Source: Allobosea sp. Tri-44
Lineage (GTDB): Bacteria; Pseudomonadota; Alphaproteobacteria; Rhizobiales; Beijerinckiaceae
Reading direction: 5' to 3'
NCBI RefSeq assembly: GCF_004123845.1
Contig: NZ_NBDP01000005.1
Span: forward strand, 248,001 to 312,000
Length of the DNA stretch: 64,000 nucleotides
Below the pieces are notes generated by a model that was not told the origin of the DNA, ran no database searches, and saw only the letters and a list, made by a program, of their open reading frames with translations. Shown piece by piece: positions 51,742 through 61,475 of the stretch. Position 1 is the stretch's first letter. Every line of letters starts with the position of its first letter. A program made the translations under genes and the position numbers.

Positions 51742-52293
51742 TCATTCGCCGCGTTTCAGCTGCAGGAGCGCGGCGAAGGGCGATTCGGCTGCGGTCTCGG
51801 GGGCCGGTTCGCTGAACGCGACGCCAGGCTTGCGCGGATAGGGATCGAGCGCGAGCGCCAGGAATTCGAGCGTGACCACACCCAGATCGATCGTGCCGTC
51901 GATGATCGGCTCCGGCGGCTCCTCCTCGTTCAGCAGAACCTCGATGTCGATCTCGTCATCCTCCGACGGCCGCGCCAGGGCGGCGATCTCGGCCTCCGGC
52001 GCGAAGTCGAGCTTGACCGGCACATTGAGTTCAACCGGGAAGGCATCGAGGGTGACGACGCAGTTCTGGTGCAGGCTCGCCTTGATCATGCCCTCGAGCT
52101 TGAGCCGCTCGCCATTGCGCGACAGAGAATAGCTCGCCTTCAGCACCTCGGCCGATGCGACACCGAGGAAGGTCGCAACCGCCGCGAGGTCGCCCTGCTC
52201 CGCCACCACGTCGACGACGACCGGGCGCAGGGTGATGGTCTCGACACGGATCGGGCGGCGAAGAGGCAATGTGTCCTGGCTGGAAACGGTCAT
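51742..52293 (-). CDS. DUF177 (YceD) family protein
   Basis: A 183-residue protein of the YceD/DUF177 family, which in bacteria is often beside rpmF and plsX and may aid 23S rRNA accumulation. Conserved HQNCVVTLDAFPVELNVPVKLDFAP (in part) with its Cys, and IDLGVVTLEFLALALDPYPRKPGV near the C-terminus. It overlaps the upstream bc1 chaperone gene by four bases and lies 112 bases before plsX. rpmF is not here. Confidence 0.9.
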   Translation of the reverse strand: MTVSSQDTLPLRRPIRVETITLRPVVVDVVAEQGDLAAVATFLGVASAEVLKASYSLSRNGERLKLEGMIKASLHQNCVVTLDAFPVELNVPVKLDFAPEAEIAALARPSEDDEIDIEVLLNEEEPPEPIIDGTIDLGVVTLEFLALALDPYPRKPGVAFSEPAPETAAESPFAALLQLKRGE

Positions 52294-52841
52294 GTGGCGA
52301 TGCTGTCTGCGAAGAACGGGAACAAAGGATCGGCGGCGAGGATATCGTCGAGCGTGCGTGTGGCCAAGACGGCGGCGCCGGCTCTGACATGGCGTGCGAG
52401 CGCCGGCGCATCAACCCCAGCCCCGACATTGCGCAGCAGAGCCACATCGAGCGCATCGGGCGCCGCGGCGGCGAGCGCCTCCTCATAGCCGCCGAGGCGA
52501 CCATAGAAACTGCGCCCGATCTTCTTCATGCGCTTGGGCACCGCGACATCGCTGATGCCACCCTGGCGGAAGCCGAGCTCGAGATAAGCGAAGCTGGCAT
52601 CGATCAGGTCCTGCGCCACATCGGCCGCCGGAGCCGGCAATTCGCGCAGGCGACGCAGCACCAGGCAGAGGTGGAGTGTCAGGGCCTCGAACCGGCCCTC
52701 GAAATCATCGGGCACGCCCCCTTCACGATAGAGGGCGGGCTCGCGCGCGGCGCCGACGATGCGCTCCAGCAGCGCATTGACCGGCGCCATGCGCGCGCGC
52801 TTCCTGCCGAACAGGCCGAAGATCACAGCCTCTACCCTCAC
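52290..52841 (-). CDS. Ubiquinol-cytochrome c chaperone (CBP3/UQCC1-like)
   Basis: A 183-residue homologue of mitochondrial CBP3, which helps assemble cytochrome b of the bc1 complex. GLFGRKRARMAPVNALLERIVGAARE is the expected opening; FEALTLHLCLVLRRLRELP, DLIDASFAYLELGFRQGGISDVAVPKRMKKIGRSFYGR (in part) follow. The start is GTG at 52841 (or GTG 15 bases in). It begins the leftward block DUF177-plsX-fabH and is divergent from bamE. The cytochrome genes themselves are elsewhere. Confidence 0.92.
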   Translation of the reverse strand: MRVEAVIFGLFGRKRARMAPVNALLERIVGAAREPALYREGGVPDDFEGRFEALTLHLCLVLRRLRELPAPAADVAQDLIDASFAYLELGFRQGGISDVAVPKRMKKIGRSFYGRLGGYEEALAAAAPDALDVALLRNVGAGVDAPALARHVRAGAAVLATRTLDDILAADPLFPFFADSIAT

Positions 52842-52965
52842 CTTTCCCGACTTGCTTAGCTAAAAAGCGACTTGCCTTGCCAAAGCCATGCTCGGGCGTT
52901 ACGCCAAGCGCACCCACCCTGACAAGCGCGGCAGCACCGCGCGCCTGCCTCCGGATCCGCCAAGC

Positions 52966-53463
52966 ATGACCGCTCCGACCCGCCGTACCGTCCTGATCGG
53001 CTCGCTGGCCGCCGCGTTGCCGCTGGCAGGCTGCGGCACTGCAACCAATCTCGGCTTCCGCACCCCGACCTCCGCCGGCCTCAACGAGGAGTTCACCCGC
53101 GGCTTCGTCATGGACGACGAGCTGATCGGCAAGGTGAAGCCCGGCATGGACGTGCAGACGGTGCTGACCACGCTCGGCACGCCATCGACCACCTCGACCG
53201 TCGGCAACCGCACCTTCTATTACATCAGCCAGAGGGTGCGCCGGCGCTTCCAGTTCCAGGAGTTTGCCGTCATCGACCAGCAGGTCCTGGTGATCTATTT
53301 CAACAAGGGCTTCAAGGTCGAGCGTATCGCCAATTACGGCCTGCAGGACGGCGTGATCTTCGACTTCATCAGCCGCACCACGACGACCGGCGGCGAGGAG
53401 CAGAGCTTCCTGCGCAACCTGTTCCGCGGCGTCACCAAGTTCTCGCCGTTTGGAGCCAGCTGA
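52966..53463 (+). CDS. bamE: Outer membrane assembly lipoprotein BamE (SmpA/OmlA)
   Basis: BamE is a lipoprotein of the BAM complex that folds outer-membrane barrels. The 165-residue product has lipobox LPLAGC (Cys at about 24) and the SmpA/OmlA core LIGKVKPGMDVQTVLTTLGTPSTTSTVGNRTFYYIS (in part, about 55-90). The long C-terminal extension (to 165) is usual in Rhizobiales. ATG 52966 gives the lipoprotein signal; the frame upstream is not signal-like. A strong bidirectional terminator follows. Confidence 0.94.
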   Translation: MTAPTRRTVLIGSLAAALPLAGCGTATNLGFRTPTSAGLNEEFTRGFVMDDELIGKVKPGMDVQTVLTTLGTPSTTSTVGNRTFYYISQRVRRRFQFQEFAVIDQQVLVIYFNKGFKVERIANYGLQDGVIFDFISRTTTTGGEEQSFLRNLFRGVTKFSPFGAS

Positions 53464-53491
53464 CGGACGCGCCCTCGCATGAAACAAAAAA

Positions 53492-53514
53492 GCCCCGCGG
53501 CGCTGCCGCAGGGC
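53492..53514. terminator. Bidirectional rho-independent terminator
   Basis: GCCCCGCGGC-GCT-GCCGCAGGGC (one mismatch) is preceded by a run of A and followed by TTTTT, so it works on both strands: after bamE (rightward) and after the EamA gene (leftward). Confidence 0.85.
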
Positions 53515-53541
53515 TTTTTCTTTGTCACCCGCCCACAGGTC

Positions 53542-54462
53542 TCAGCCGGCCTTCGGCTTGCGCTCCGGCAGCGTCATCGCGAACACCCCGACGATGACCA
53601 GAGCGAGCCCAGCCCAGGCCGTCGTGCTCAAGCGCTCGCCGAGGAACAGGACGCCGATGGCGACGCCGGTCGGTACGCGCAGATAGGCGACCGAGGTCGT
53701 GCCGACCGTGCCGAGCCGGTCGATCAGCCGAAAATAGATGATGAAGGCGAGCGCAGTCGAGAACACCGACAGCGCCAGCAGCGCCTGGATCGATTCAGGG
53801 GACGGCAAGAGCGTCCAGGGCCGATCGACGAGCAGGCTGAAGGGGATCAGGATCACCGCGCCGCAGATCAGCGAGCCGGCCGCCGGCATGATCGGGTCGA
53901 GGCCCTTGAAATTGCGCCCGAACAGCGCCGCCCCGCCATAGCAGGCCGCTGCGGCGACGAGGGCGAACTGCGCCCAGAGCTCGCGGCCAAAGCCCGACAA
54001 CGCCTCGACGCCGATGATCAGGCAGACGCCGAGCATGCCGGCGGCGACGCCGAAGAGCTTCCGACCCGCAGCCGCCTCGGCGCGAAAGAGCAACAGGCTC
54101 AGCAGGAAAGCGAAGATCGGCGAGCCGGCGTTTAGGATTGCGGCGAGACCGGCATCGACGCTGGTCTCGGCCCAGGCGATCAGGGTGAAGGGGACGGCGC
54201 TGTTGAGGCAGGCCTGGATGAGGAAGCGCTGCCAGATGACCGGATCGCGCGGCAGCTTCAGCCCGCGCCAGCGGATGATGACGAGGAGAATCGCGCCGGC
54301 GATCAGCGTCCGCGCCGCGATCAGGGTCAGCGGCGGGATCGTCTCGACGCCGAGCTTGATGAAGCTGTAGGAAGCGCCCCAGAGCACGGCCAGTAGCACC
54401 AGCAGCGCGATGTCGGCGAGATGGCTGGATCGTGCGCTGGCGGAAGCGGCTGGGGCGGTCAT
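53542..54462 (-). CDS. EamA-family (DMT) transporter
   Basis: A 306-residue ten-helix drug/metabolite transporter with two EamA halves (GASYSFIKLGVETIPPLTLIAARTLIAG at about 24-50 and LSVFSTALAFIIYFRLIDRLG near 230). It exports an unknown amphiphile or amino acid. AAGGAGGACC before ATG 54462 fixes the start. It is not in an operon. A short DUF-like membrane gene lies 100 bases upstream. Confidence 0.88.
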   Translation of the reverse strand: MTAPAASASARSSHLADIALLVLLAVLWGASYSFIKLGVETIPPLTLIAARTLIAGAILLVIIRWRGLKLPRDPVIWQRFLIQACLNSAVPFTLIAWAETSVDAGLAAILNAGSPIFAFLLSLLLFRAEAAAGRKLFGVAAGMLGVCLIIGVEALSGFGRELWAQFALVAAAACYGGAALFGRNFKGLDPIMPAAGSLICGAVILIPFSLLVDRPWTLLPSPESIQALLALSVFSTALAFIIYFRLIDRLGTVGTTSVAYLRVPTGVAIGVLFLGERLSTTAWAGLALVIVGVFAMTLPERKPKAG

Positions 54463-54561
54463 CGGGTCCTCCTTGGATGGCCGGACCATGACAGGCGGCA
54501 GCACGTAGGTCGTGCTGGAACGCTACGGTTTCGGCCGTAGGTTCGCGAGTCTCGGCAATCT

Positions 54562-54801
54562 TCACCGGAGCAACACAAGAGCGACGATCACCACCGCGAT
54601 CCAGAAGAACAGGCCATACCAGCCTGCCATGGTCGCCTCGATCCGGCAGGAGCCGTCGGGATTGCGCGCGAAACCGAACCAGTTATGCCGCTGAGACTCA
54701 GCGCGAAGGGCCTGCACACGAACGCTCCCGAACGTAAAAATCGGAAAGAGAAGGCGCGCAGTCGTGTAGCCGAGAGCATCGAGAAGGACGCTGCCGATCA
54801 T
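54562..54801 (-). CDS. Small membrane protein of unknown function
   Basis: A 79-residue protein with two hydrophobic segments (IGSVLLDALGYTTARLLFPIFTFG at the N-terminus; GWYGLFFWIAVVIVALVLL at the C-terminus) and a polar middle (RVQALRAESQRHNWFGFARNPDG). The Met at 54801 is taken as the start since the upstream part is rich in polar, non-conserved residues. It is distinct in composition (less GC) from its neighbours. Function unknown. Confidence 0.6.
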   Translation of the reverse strand: MIGSVLLDALGYTTARLLFPIFTFGSVRVQALRAESQRHNWFGFARNPDGSCRIEATMAGWYGLFFWIAVVIVALVLLR

Positions 54802-54889
54802 GTCGATCAAGTCGTGGCTCCGAGTTTGATTCAAGCAGCTGAGAACTTGAATCTCATTCTCCTTCCAAACCATTCGCAACACACAAAAA

Positions 54890-54913
54890 ACCCCGCGGAT
54901 CGCTCCGCGGGGT
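54890..54913 (-). terminator. Terminator downstream of hppA
   Basis: On the minus strand ACCCCGCGGA-GCGA-TCCGCGGGGT is followed by TTTTTT. It lies 27 bases after the hppA stop codon. Confidence 0.9.
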
Positions 54914-54940
54914 CCGTGCTTGATCAGACTGCTCTCGCGC

Positions 54941-57097
54941 TCAGGAATGCGCCAGGATGGCGAGCAGCAGCAGCGCGATGATGTTGGTGATCTTGATCGC
55001 CGGGTTCACGGCGGGGCCGGCCGTGTCCTTGTAGGGGTCGCCGACAGTGTCGCCGGTGACCGAGGCCTTGTGTGCCTCCGAGCCCTTGAGATGGCGCACG
55101 CCGTCCTTGTCGACGAAGCCGTCCTCGAAGCTCTTCTTGGCGTTGTCCCAGGCGCCGCCGCCCGAGGTCATCGAGATCGCGACGAAGATGCCGGTGACGA
55201 TCACGCCCATCAGCATGGCGCCGACCGCGGCGAAAGCCTGGTTCTTGCCGGCGATGGCATTGATCGCGAAGAAGGTGACGATCGGGGCGAGCACCGGCAG
55301 CAGCGACGGCACGATCATCTCCTTGATCGCCGCCTTGGTCAGCAGGTCGACGGCGCGGGCGTAGTCCGGCCGTTCCGTGCCTTCCATGATGCCGGGCTTC
55401 TCCTTGAACTGGCGGCGGACTTCCTCGACCACCGAGCCGGCGGCGCGGCCGACCGCAGTCATGCCCATGCCGGCGAAGAGGAAGGGGATGAGGCCGCCGA
55501 GCAGCAGGCCGACGACGACATAGGGGTTCGACAGCGAGAAATCGACGACGACGCCCTTGAAGTACTGGAAGGTCGTCGAGCCCGCCTTGTTGGCCTCGGC
55601 CACGAAGAAGTTGAGGTCCGAGGTGTAGGCGGCGAACAGCACCAGCGCACCGAGGCCGGCCGAGCCGATGGCGTAGCCCTTGGTGATCGCCTTGGTGGTG
55701 TTGCCGACCGCGTCGAGCGCATCGGTGGAGTGGCGGACCTCCTTGGGCAGGCCAGCCATCTCGGCGATGCCGCCGGCATTGTCGGTGACCGGCCCGAAGG
55801 CGTCGAGCGCGACGACGACACCGGCCAGCGCCAGCATCGCGGTGGTGGCGATGGCGATGCCGAACAGGCCGGCGAGGCCATAGGAGACGATGATGCCGGC
55901 GATGATCACGATGGTCGGCATCGCCGTCGATTCCAGCGAGACCGCGAGGCCCTGGATGACGTTGGTGCCGTGGCCGGTGACCGAGGCCTGGGCGATCGAG
56001 ACGACCGGGCGCTTGCCGGTGCCGGTGTAGTATTCGGTGATGACGACGATCAGGAGCGTCACCGCGAGGCCGACCAGCGCGCAGCCGAACAGGGCGCCCG
56101 AGGTGAAGGTCACGCCCTGCCCCGTGGTGAACGAGGCCGCAAAGCCGCCGAACATCAGGTAGTTGACCGCCGCGATCGCGCCGACCGAGAGCACGCCGGC
56201 GGCGATGAAGCCCTTGTAGAGCGCGCCCATGATCGACTGGTTGGCGCCGAGCTTGACGAAGAAGGTGCCGATGATCGAAGTGACGACGCAGGCCGCGCCG
56301 ATCGCCATCGGGTAGAGCATCATCGTGCCGAGCACCGGCTGGCCGGCGAAGAAGATCGCAGACAGCACCATGGTCGCGACCAACGTCACCGCATAGGTCT
56401 CGAACAGGTCGGCGGCCATGCCGGCGCAGTCACCGACATTGTCGCCGACATTGTCGGCGATGGTGGCCGGGTTGCGCGGATCATCCTCCGGAATTCCGGC
56501 CTCGACCTTGCCGACAAGGTCGGCGCCGACATCGGCGCCCTTGGTGAAGATGCCGCCGCCGAGACGGGCGAAAATCGAGATCAGCGAGGCGCCGAAGCCG
56601 AGTGCGACGAGCGAGTCGATGACGACGCGGCTCGAGGGAGCAAAGCCCTGCATCGAGGTCAGGAAGCCGTAGTAGACGGCGACACCGAGCAGAGCGAGGC
56701 CCGCGACCAGCATGCCGGTGACAGCGCCCGCCTTGAAGGCGACGTCGAGGCCGTCGCCGAGCGACTGCATCGCGGCTTGCGCAGTGCGGACATTGGCGCG
56801 GACCGAGACGTTCATGCCAATGAAGCCGGCGACGCCCGAGAGCACGGCGCCGATCAGGAAGCCGATGCCGACATAGGCGCCGAGCAGATAGGTCAGCCCG
56901 ACGAAGAGCACGACACCGACCATGGCGATGGTGACGTATTGGCGCTTGAGATAAGCCTGCGCGCCTTCCGCGACCGCGCCGGAAATCTCCTGCATGCGCT
57001 GGTTGCCGGCATCGCGTTTCATCACGTCGCCATAGGCCCATAAGCCGTAGACGATCGATAACGCACTCAAGACAATGATGATGAGCAAGGCCGACAT
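54941..57097 (-). CDS. hppA: K+-insensitive proton-translocating pyrophosphatase
   Basis: HppA couples hydrolysis of PPi to proton export across the inner (or acidocalcisome) membrane. The 718-residue protein has about sixteen helices and the PPi loop [41 protein letters not shown] (in part, about 185-225). The Lys in [16 protein letters not shown] marks the K+-independent subtype. ATG 57097 starts MSALLIII; the upstream frame has no support. A strong terminator follows. The 268 bases upstream hold no gene. Confidence 0.96.
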   Translation of the reverse strand: MSALLIIIVLSALSIVYGLWAYGDVMKRDAGNQRMQEISGAVAEGAQAYLKRQYVTIAMVGVVLFVGLTYLLGAYVGIGFLIGAVLSGVAGFIGMNVSVRANVRTAQAAMQSLGDGLDVAFKAGAVTGMLVAGLALLGVAVYYGFLTSMQGFAPSSRVVIDSLVALGFGASLISIFARLGGGIFTKGADVGADLVGKVEAGIPEDDPRNPATIADNVGDNVGDCAGMAADLFETYAVTLVATMVLSAIFFAGQPVLGTMMLYPMAIGAACVVTSIIGTFFVKLGANQSIMGALYKGFIAAGVLSVGAIAAVNYLMFGGFAASFTTGQGVTFTSGALFGCALVGLAVTLLIVVITEYYTGTGKRPVVSIAQASVTGHGTNVIQGLAVSLESTAMPTIVIIAGIIVSYGLAGLFGIAIATTAMLALAGVVVALDAFGPVTDNAGGIAEMAGLPKEVRHSTDALDAVGNTTKAITKGYAIGSAGLGALVLFAAYTSDLNFFVAEANKAGSTTFQYFKGVVVDFSLSNPYVVVGLLLGGLIPFLFAGMGMTAVGRAAGSVVEEVRRQFKEKPGIMEGTERPDYARAVDLLTKAAIKEMIVPSLLPVLAPIVTFFAINAIAGKNQAFAAVGAMLMGVIVTGIFVAISMTSGGGAWDNAKKSFEDGFVDKDGVRHLKGSEAHKASVTGDTVGDPYKDTAGPAVNPAIKITNIIALLLLAILAHS

Positions 57098-57365
57098 CGA
57101 ATTTCCTATCCCTGAGAATTCGTCATCCGGGGCAGAACGCCCCGACGGAGCCGGTTTTCCGGTTCTTTGAACGCAAGGAAGGGCTCTGTCGGCCTCACGA
57201 AGAATCAGGCCTGCAGCGCCGATCACCAGTGTCGGCGGGATTGTTGCCCAGTTTCCGCCGGAATCGCAAACGGGTCGGCTGACAAAATCGCACGAATGTC
57301 AGGCAGTTGGGACAAGGGCCGACGCGCAGCGCATCACCGCATCGTCGGCCAGCGGCTCCATGAGG

Positions 57366-58163
57366 TCAGAGCGCAACGTCGCGGTTGACGTTCTTGTAGA
57401 GCAGATAGGCCGCATCATCGAAACCGGTCGGATAATATTGCTGCGGGCAGAATCCGCCCATCCAGATGAAGTCCCCTGCCCAGATCTCGTGCCATTCGGT
57501 GCCGAGAAAATAGAGGCCCTGCCCTCCCAGCATATAGAGCCCGTGCTCCATCACATGGGTCTCGACATCGGGGAAATAGGCGCCCGGCTTGAACCACATC
57601 AGGTTCATCTCGAAATCGAAGCGCATATCGCCGCGCGGCAACAGGAACTGGAAGCCACGTCCTTCCATGCCGGTATGGTTGGTGACCGGAACCTCGTCGC
57701 GATGGGACAGGATCGGGTCGGGCTGCGGCAGGCCGACCGCCTCGTAGCGCTTGCGCAGGCCGAGGACGCGCAACTGCTCCGAGCCGGTATTGCGAAGCGA
57801 GAAGGCGGCACCGGGCGGGACATAGGCGAAGCTGCCCGGCCGCAATTCCACAGCCGCCGCCTCGCCGATGGCGAAGCGGCCGGAGCCCGACAGGACGTAA
57901 TAGAAGTGCTGGATGCCGTCCTCGCCGAACGGCACCGGCGTGCCGCCTTTCGGCTCGATCTCCAGCAGATATTGCGCGAAACACGCGCCGAGCACCGGCG
58001 CGGCGAGAACACGCACGACCGTGTCGTCGAAATGCGGCAGGCGGCTGACCAGCACGCCCTCCGGCGGCATGAAGGCGTAGTTCGGCCGCACCACCCCGCG
58101 ATTATGGCCGATCGCCCCCGGAACAGGCCGTCCGGGTGTCGCGGGAAGCTGGTGCGGGCGCAT
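57366..58163 (-). CDS. allE: (S)-ureidoglycine aminohydrolase
   Basis: A 265-residue bicupin that releases ammonia from ureidoglycine in purine-ring (allantoin) breakdown. Both cupins are seen: the first around FGEDGIQHFYYVLSGSG (about 82-98), the second with the Mn ligands in FPDVETHVMEHGLYMLGGQGLYFLG (in part, Glu and His near 197-203) and GDFIWMGGFCPQQYY. The end LYKNVNRDVAL matches the E. coli YlbA/AllE pattern. No allantoinase, allantoate hydrolase or urate genes are adjacent. It follows an MFS gene in the same direction. Confidence 0.9.
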   Translation of the reverse strand: MRPHQLPATPGRPVPGAIGHNRGVVRPNYAFMPPEGVLVSRLPHFDDTVVRVLAAPVLGACFAQYLLEIEPKGGTPVPFGEDGIQHFYYVLSGSGRFAIGEAAAVELRPGSFAYVPPGAAFSLRNTGSEQLRVLGLRKRYEAVGLPQPDPILSHRDEVPVTNHTGMEGRGFQFLLPRGDMRFDFEMNLMWFKPGAYFPDVETHVMEHGLYMLGGQGLYFLGTEWHEIWAGDFIWMGGFCPQQYYPTGFDDAAYLLYKNVNRDVAL

Positions 58164-58235
58164 GGGAAAGCCTTTCGTCGAGAGCCGATGAATCGCGGTG
58201 ATCTTGCCGGCTCGACCTTGGCTAGGAAAGCCGCC

Positions 58236-59441
58236 TCAAGCGGGCCGCGCTTGCGTTTGCAGGCCTTGCCAGGCGACCAGCGCGAGCGCGATCACGACCG
58301 GCGGGAAGACCAGCCAGTTGACGCTGTCCCAGCCGCCGGCGCTGAGCAGGCCACCGGAGGAGAACGAGGCGATCGCGACCGAGCCGAAGACGAGGAAATC
58401 GTTGGCGGCCTGGACCTTGACCCGCTCCTCGGGGCGGTAGCAATCGGTGACCAGCGCGGTCGCGCCGATGAAGCCGAAATTCCAGCCGACGCCGAGCAGC
58501 ACGAGCGCGACCCAGAAATGCGCGACGCTGAGGCCGTTGAGGCCGACCACGGCGGCGAGTGCGGTCAGCACCAGGCCGGCAGCGGTGAGCTTCTCCTTGC
58601 CGAAGCGCGCGATCAGTCGGCCGGTGAAGAAGCTCGGCGCGAACATGGCGAGCACATGCCATTGGATGCCGAGCGCCGCATCGCCGACGCTGTGGCCGCA
58701 GCCCACCATGGCAAGCGGCGCCGCGGTCATGACGAAGCTCATCAGCCCATAAGTGACCAGCGCCGCGATCACCGAGGCGATGAACTTCGGCTGGCGCATG
58801 ATCTCGGAAAGCGGCCGGCCGCCGCTCGACTTCGCCTGCGCGACCGGCGGAGCGCGCAGCGCCAGCACGACGCCGATCGCGAGCAAGGCGAGCGCGCCCT
58901 GCGCCAGGAAGCTCGCGGCGAAGGGCGCGGCCGGCGTCAGGTCACGCGTCCAGTAGACCGATTGCGGCCCGATGACCGCCGCGGCCAGCCCGCCGATCAT
59001 CACCCAGGAGATGGCGCGCGGCTTGAAGCTGTCGCTCGCGGTGTCGGCGGCAGCGAAGCGGTAGCTCTGGACGTAGGAGCCGTAGAGCCCGCAGAGGAAG
59101 GTGCCGAGGCAGAACAGCCAGAACAGGCGCTCGGCCACGCCAGCGGCGGCAATTGCAGCACCGACCGCGCCAAGCAGCGCGCCGATGATATAGCCGCTGC
59201 GGCGGCCGAGCCGGCGCATCATGAACGCCGCCGGGATCACGCCAGCGGCAAGCCCAAGCTGCATCAGGCTGACCGGAACGGTGGCGAAGGCCTGGTTCGA
59301 GACCAGCTGCGAGCCGACGATGCCACCGAGCGAGATCACGATCGCCGGGCTCGCGCCGCCGAGCGCCTGGGCACCGGCGAGCACGAGCGCATTGCGCCTG
59401 GCGAGCGTGTCGCCGTCCATCACCGGAACATGCTGGTTCAT
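58236..59441 (-). CDS. MFS transporter
   Basis: A 401-residue twelve-helix major facilitator protein with a central cytoplasmic loop (RAPPVAQAKSSGGRPLSEIMRQ, about 190-210). The loop between helices 2 and 3 has a MRRLGRRSGYIIG motif. The substrate is unknown. The genes either side, thiL and ureidoglycine aminohydrolase, have the same direction; gaps of 35 and 72 bases allow co-transcription, and a purine-derived ligand is only a guess. Confidence 0.88.
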   Translation of the reverse strand: MNQHVPVMDGDTLARRNALVLAGAQALGGASPAIVISLGGIVGSQLVSNQAFATVPVSLMQLGLAAGVIPAAFMMRRLGRRSGYIIGALLGAVGAAIAAAGVAERLFWLFCLGTFLCGLYGSYVQSYRFAAADTASDSFKPRAISWVMIGGLAAAVIGPQSVYWTRDLTPAAPFAASFLAQGALALLAIGVVLALRAPPVAQAKSSGGRPLSEIMRQPKFIASVIAALVTYGLMSFVMTAAPLAMVGCGHSVGDAALGIQWHVLAMFAPSFFTGRLIARFGKEKLTAAGLVLTALAAVVGLNGLSVAHFWVALVLLGVGWNFGFIGATALVTDCYRPEERVKVQAANDFLVFGSVAIASFSSGGLLSAGGWDSVNWLVFPPVVIALALVAWQGLQTQARPA

Positions 59442-59476
59442 CGCAGCCGCCGCCCTTCGCGGCCGCTTGGCCGCCG

Positions 59477-60472
59477 TCAGAAATGAGCGAAGGAGCCGCG
59501 TGCGAAGGTTCGCGACCGGCCCGCTTCGGTATAGTGCACGCTCCCGGCCTCGGCGGTCACACGCCCGATGCGTGCAAGGCTTAAGCCCGCCGCCTCGGCG
59601 GCGGCAACCATAGAAGGATATTCTCCTTCTGGAACCGTACAGAGAATTTCGTAGTCGTCTCCGCCCGTCCAGGCCAGTTCCGCCAATGCGGGATCGGCCA
59701 TGACGGCATTGCGGGCCGCGGGCGAGAACGGCACGGCATCGAGATCGATCTGGGCGCCGACTTTCGATGCCGCCAGCAGCTTGGCGAGGTCACCGACCAG
59801 GCCGTCGGAGATGTCCATCGCTGCCGACGCGTTGCCCTGCAGAGCGGTAGCGAGTGCAATCCGCGGCTGCGGGTGCAGATAGCGGTCGGCGAGGAAGGCG
59901 CGGTCGGCTTCGGTGAGCTTGCCGACCCAGCTAGGGCGATCCGGCCCATGCGCCATCAGCCCGAGCGCACCATCACCGATCGTGCCGGTGACGGCGATGA
60001 TGTCGCCGGGCTTCGCTCCGGAGCGCAGCAGCATGCGGCCGGCCGGCACGCTGCCGAAGGCGGTGATCGAGAGCATCAGCGGTCCCGGCGTCGAGACCGT
60101 GTCGCCGCCGATCAGCGGGCAGGCGCCCTCGCCCGCCATGGCGCCGAGCCCTTCGGCAAAGCTGGCGAGCCAGCCCTCCGTCCAGCCTTTCGGCAGCGCA
60201 AGTGTCAGCACGAAGCCGTCGGGCCTGGCACCCTTGGCGGCGAGATCGGAGAGATTGACGCCAAGCGCCTTGCGCCCGATCGAGGCGGGCGGATCGTCCG
60301 GGAAGAAGTGCACGCCGGCGACGAGCGCATCCGCCGTAACGACGAGCTCATAGCCGCGCGCCGGGCGCAGCAGGGCGGCATCGTCGATGAGGCCGAGCCC
60401 GTCGCGGCCGGCGATCGGGGCGAAATAGCGGGCGATCAGTTCGAATTCGCCGGGCGTCTGGGGTCCGGCCAT
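59477..60472 (-). CDS. thiL: Thiamine-monophosphate kinase
   Basis: ThiL phosphorylates thiamine phosphate to the active diphosphate. The 331-residue protein begins FELIARYFAPIAGRDGLGLIDDAALL, with DDAAL binding Mg-ATP. VTADALVAGVHF, LGVNLSDLAAKGARPDGFVLTLALP and DISDGLVGDLAKLLAAS follow as in the PurM/ThiL fold. ATG 60472 is chosen over TTG 60484, which overlaps nusB. It is the last gene of the nrdR-rib-nusB-thiL operon. Confidence 0.95.
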   Translation of the reverse strand: MAGPQTPGEFELIARYFAPIAGRDGLGLIDDAALLRPARGYELVVTADALVAGVHFFPDDPPASIGRKALGVNLSDLAAKGARPDGFVLTLALPKGWTEGWLASFAEGLGAMAGEGACPLIGGDTVSTPGPLMLSITAFGSVPAGRMLLRSGAKPGDIIAVTGTIGDGALGLMAHGPDRPSWVGKLTEADRAFLADRYLHPQPRIALATALQGNASAAMDISDGLVGDLAKLLAASKVGAQIDLDAVPFSPAARNAVMADPALAELAWTGGDDYEILCTVPEGEYPSMVAAAEAAGLSLARIGRVTAEAGSVHYTEAGRSRTFARGSFAHF

Positions 60473-60480
60473 GGCGCCGC

Positions 60481-60948
60481 TCAAGCCGCCGGCGCGTCGA
60501 ATTCCTCGGCGCGGACGTCGCGGGCCAGCTTGTCGAGCACCGCGTTGACCATGCCAACCTCGTCGCCCTCATAGAAGGAGCGGGCGACCGCGACATATTC
60601 CGAGATCACGGCGCGGGCCGGCACGTCCTTGCGGAAGGCGATTTCATAGGCGCCGGCGCGCAGGATGGCGCGCACCACCGCCTCGACGCGCTTCAGCGGC
60701 CAGCCGGAGGCCAGCGTCTCGTCGACCGAGCGATCGACCAGGCGCTGCTCGCGGACGACGCCGCCGAGCAGGTCGCGGAAGAAAGCGATCTCGGCCTTGG
60801 GGAGCTCGATGTCCTCGACCTCCTTGCCGATCCAGAAGGCTTCGAACTCGGCCATGGCCTCGACCACGCCGCGTCCGCCGATCTCCATTTCGTAGAGCGC
60901 CTGCACGGCCGAGAGCCGGGCACCGCGGCGCATCTCGGATCGGCTCAT
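60481..60948 (-). CDS. nusB: Transcription antitermination factor NusB
   Basis: NusB binds boxA RNA with S10 and stabilises antitermination complexes in rRNA transcription. The 155-residue helical protein shows SRAREALLQALYEM-like [15 protein letters not shown] and [16 protein letters not shown] with [29 protein letters not shown] (in part). It overlaps the ribH stop by four bases (ATGA), so it is translated from the rib operon. Confidence 0.95.
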   Translation of the reverse strand: MSRSEMRRGARLSAVQALYEMEIGGRGVVEAMAEFEAFWIGKEVEDIELPKAEIAFFRDLLGGVVREQRLVDRSVDETLASGWPLKRVEAVVRAILRAGAYEIAFRKDVPARAVISEYVAVARSFYEGDEVGMVNAVLDKLARDVRAEEFDAPAA

Positions 60949-61442
60949 TTCGACTCCTCCGCCAGCGAGCGCTTGTAGCGCAGCACTGCGAGCGCAGCTT
61001 CCGCCGCGCCGCCGCCCTTGTCCATCTCGCTGCGGTTGGCGCGAGCCCAGGCCTGCGCCTCATTCTCGACGGTCAGGATGCCGTTGCCGAGCGGCAGGGC
61101 GAAAGCGACCGAGAGGTCCATCAAGGCGCGTGAGCTTTCGCCGGCGACGATGTCGTAGTGACCCGTCTCGCCGCGGATGACGGTGCCGAGTGCGACCACG
61201 GCCTCATAGGGATCGACCGACTCGTCGGCGGCGCGCAGGCCGATGACGATGGTGGAGGGGATTTCGAGCGCGCCGGGGACGGTCACGACGTCGACGCGGC
61301 AACCGGCCTTCTCGAGCGCGGCAAGCGCGCCCGCGAGCAGTTCGTCGGCGAGCGTGTCATAGAAGCGAGCCTCGACCACGAGCACGCGGGCGCCGTCGAG
61401 TGGGGTGACCGAAACAGCCGATGATTGCCGGGGTCCGGCCAT
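60945..61442 (-). CDS. ribH: 6,7-Dimethyl-8-ribityllumazine synthase
   Basis: RibH condenses the ribityl-uracil with dihydroxybutanone phosphate, the penultimate step of riboflavin synthesis. The 165-residue protein has [19 protein letters not shown], the active-site loop [11 protein letters not shown] and [28 protein letters not shown] (in part), with the catalytic His in GHYD. It sits 33 bases after ribE and overlaps nusB. Confidence 0.95.
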   Translation of the reverse strand: MAGPRQSSAVSVTPLDGARVLVVEARFYDTLADELLAGALAALEKAGCRVDVVTVPGALEIPSTIVIGLRAADESVDPYEAVVALGTVIRGETGHYDIVAGESSRALMDLSVAFALPLGNGILTVENEAQAWARANRSEMDKGGGAAEAALAVLRYKRSLAEESK

Positions 61443-61475
61443 GATGAAGTCCTCGTCTGGGATTGAGGACGCTGG

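Noticed and set aside
54920-57043. Very long open frame on the plus strand opposite hppA (over 700 codons)
   Set aside because: It is the antisense of hppA. The protein is rich in Asp, Arg and Gly with no recognisable domain, as expected from GC-rich third positions read backwards.
57360-59486. Long plus-strand open frame opposite ureidoglycine aminohydrolase and the MFS gene
   Set aside because: It spans two real genes and their gap on the other strand, and is rich in Arg, Ala and Glu without a motif.
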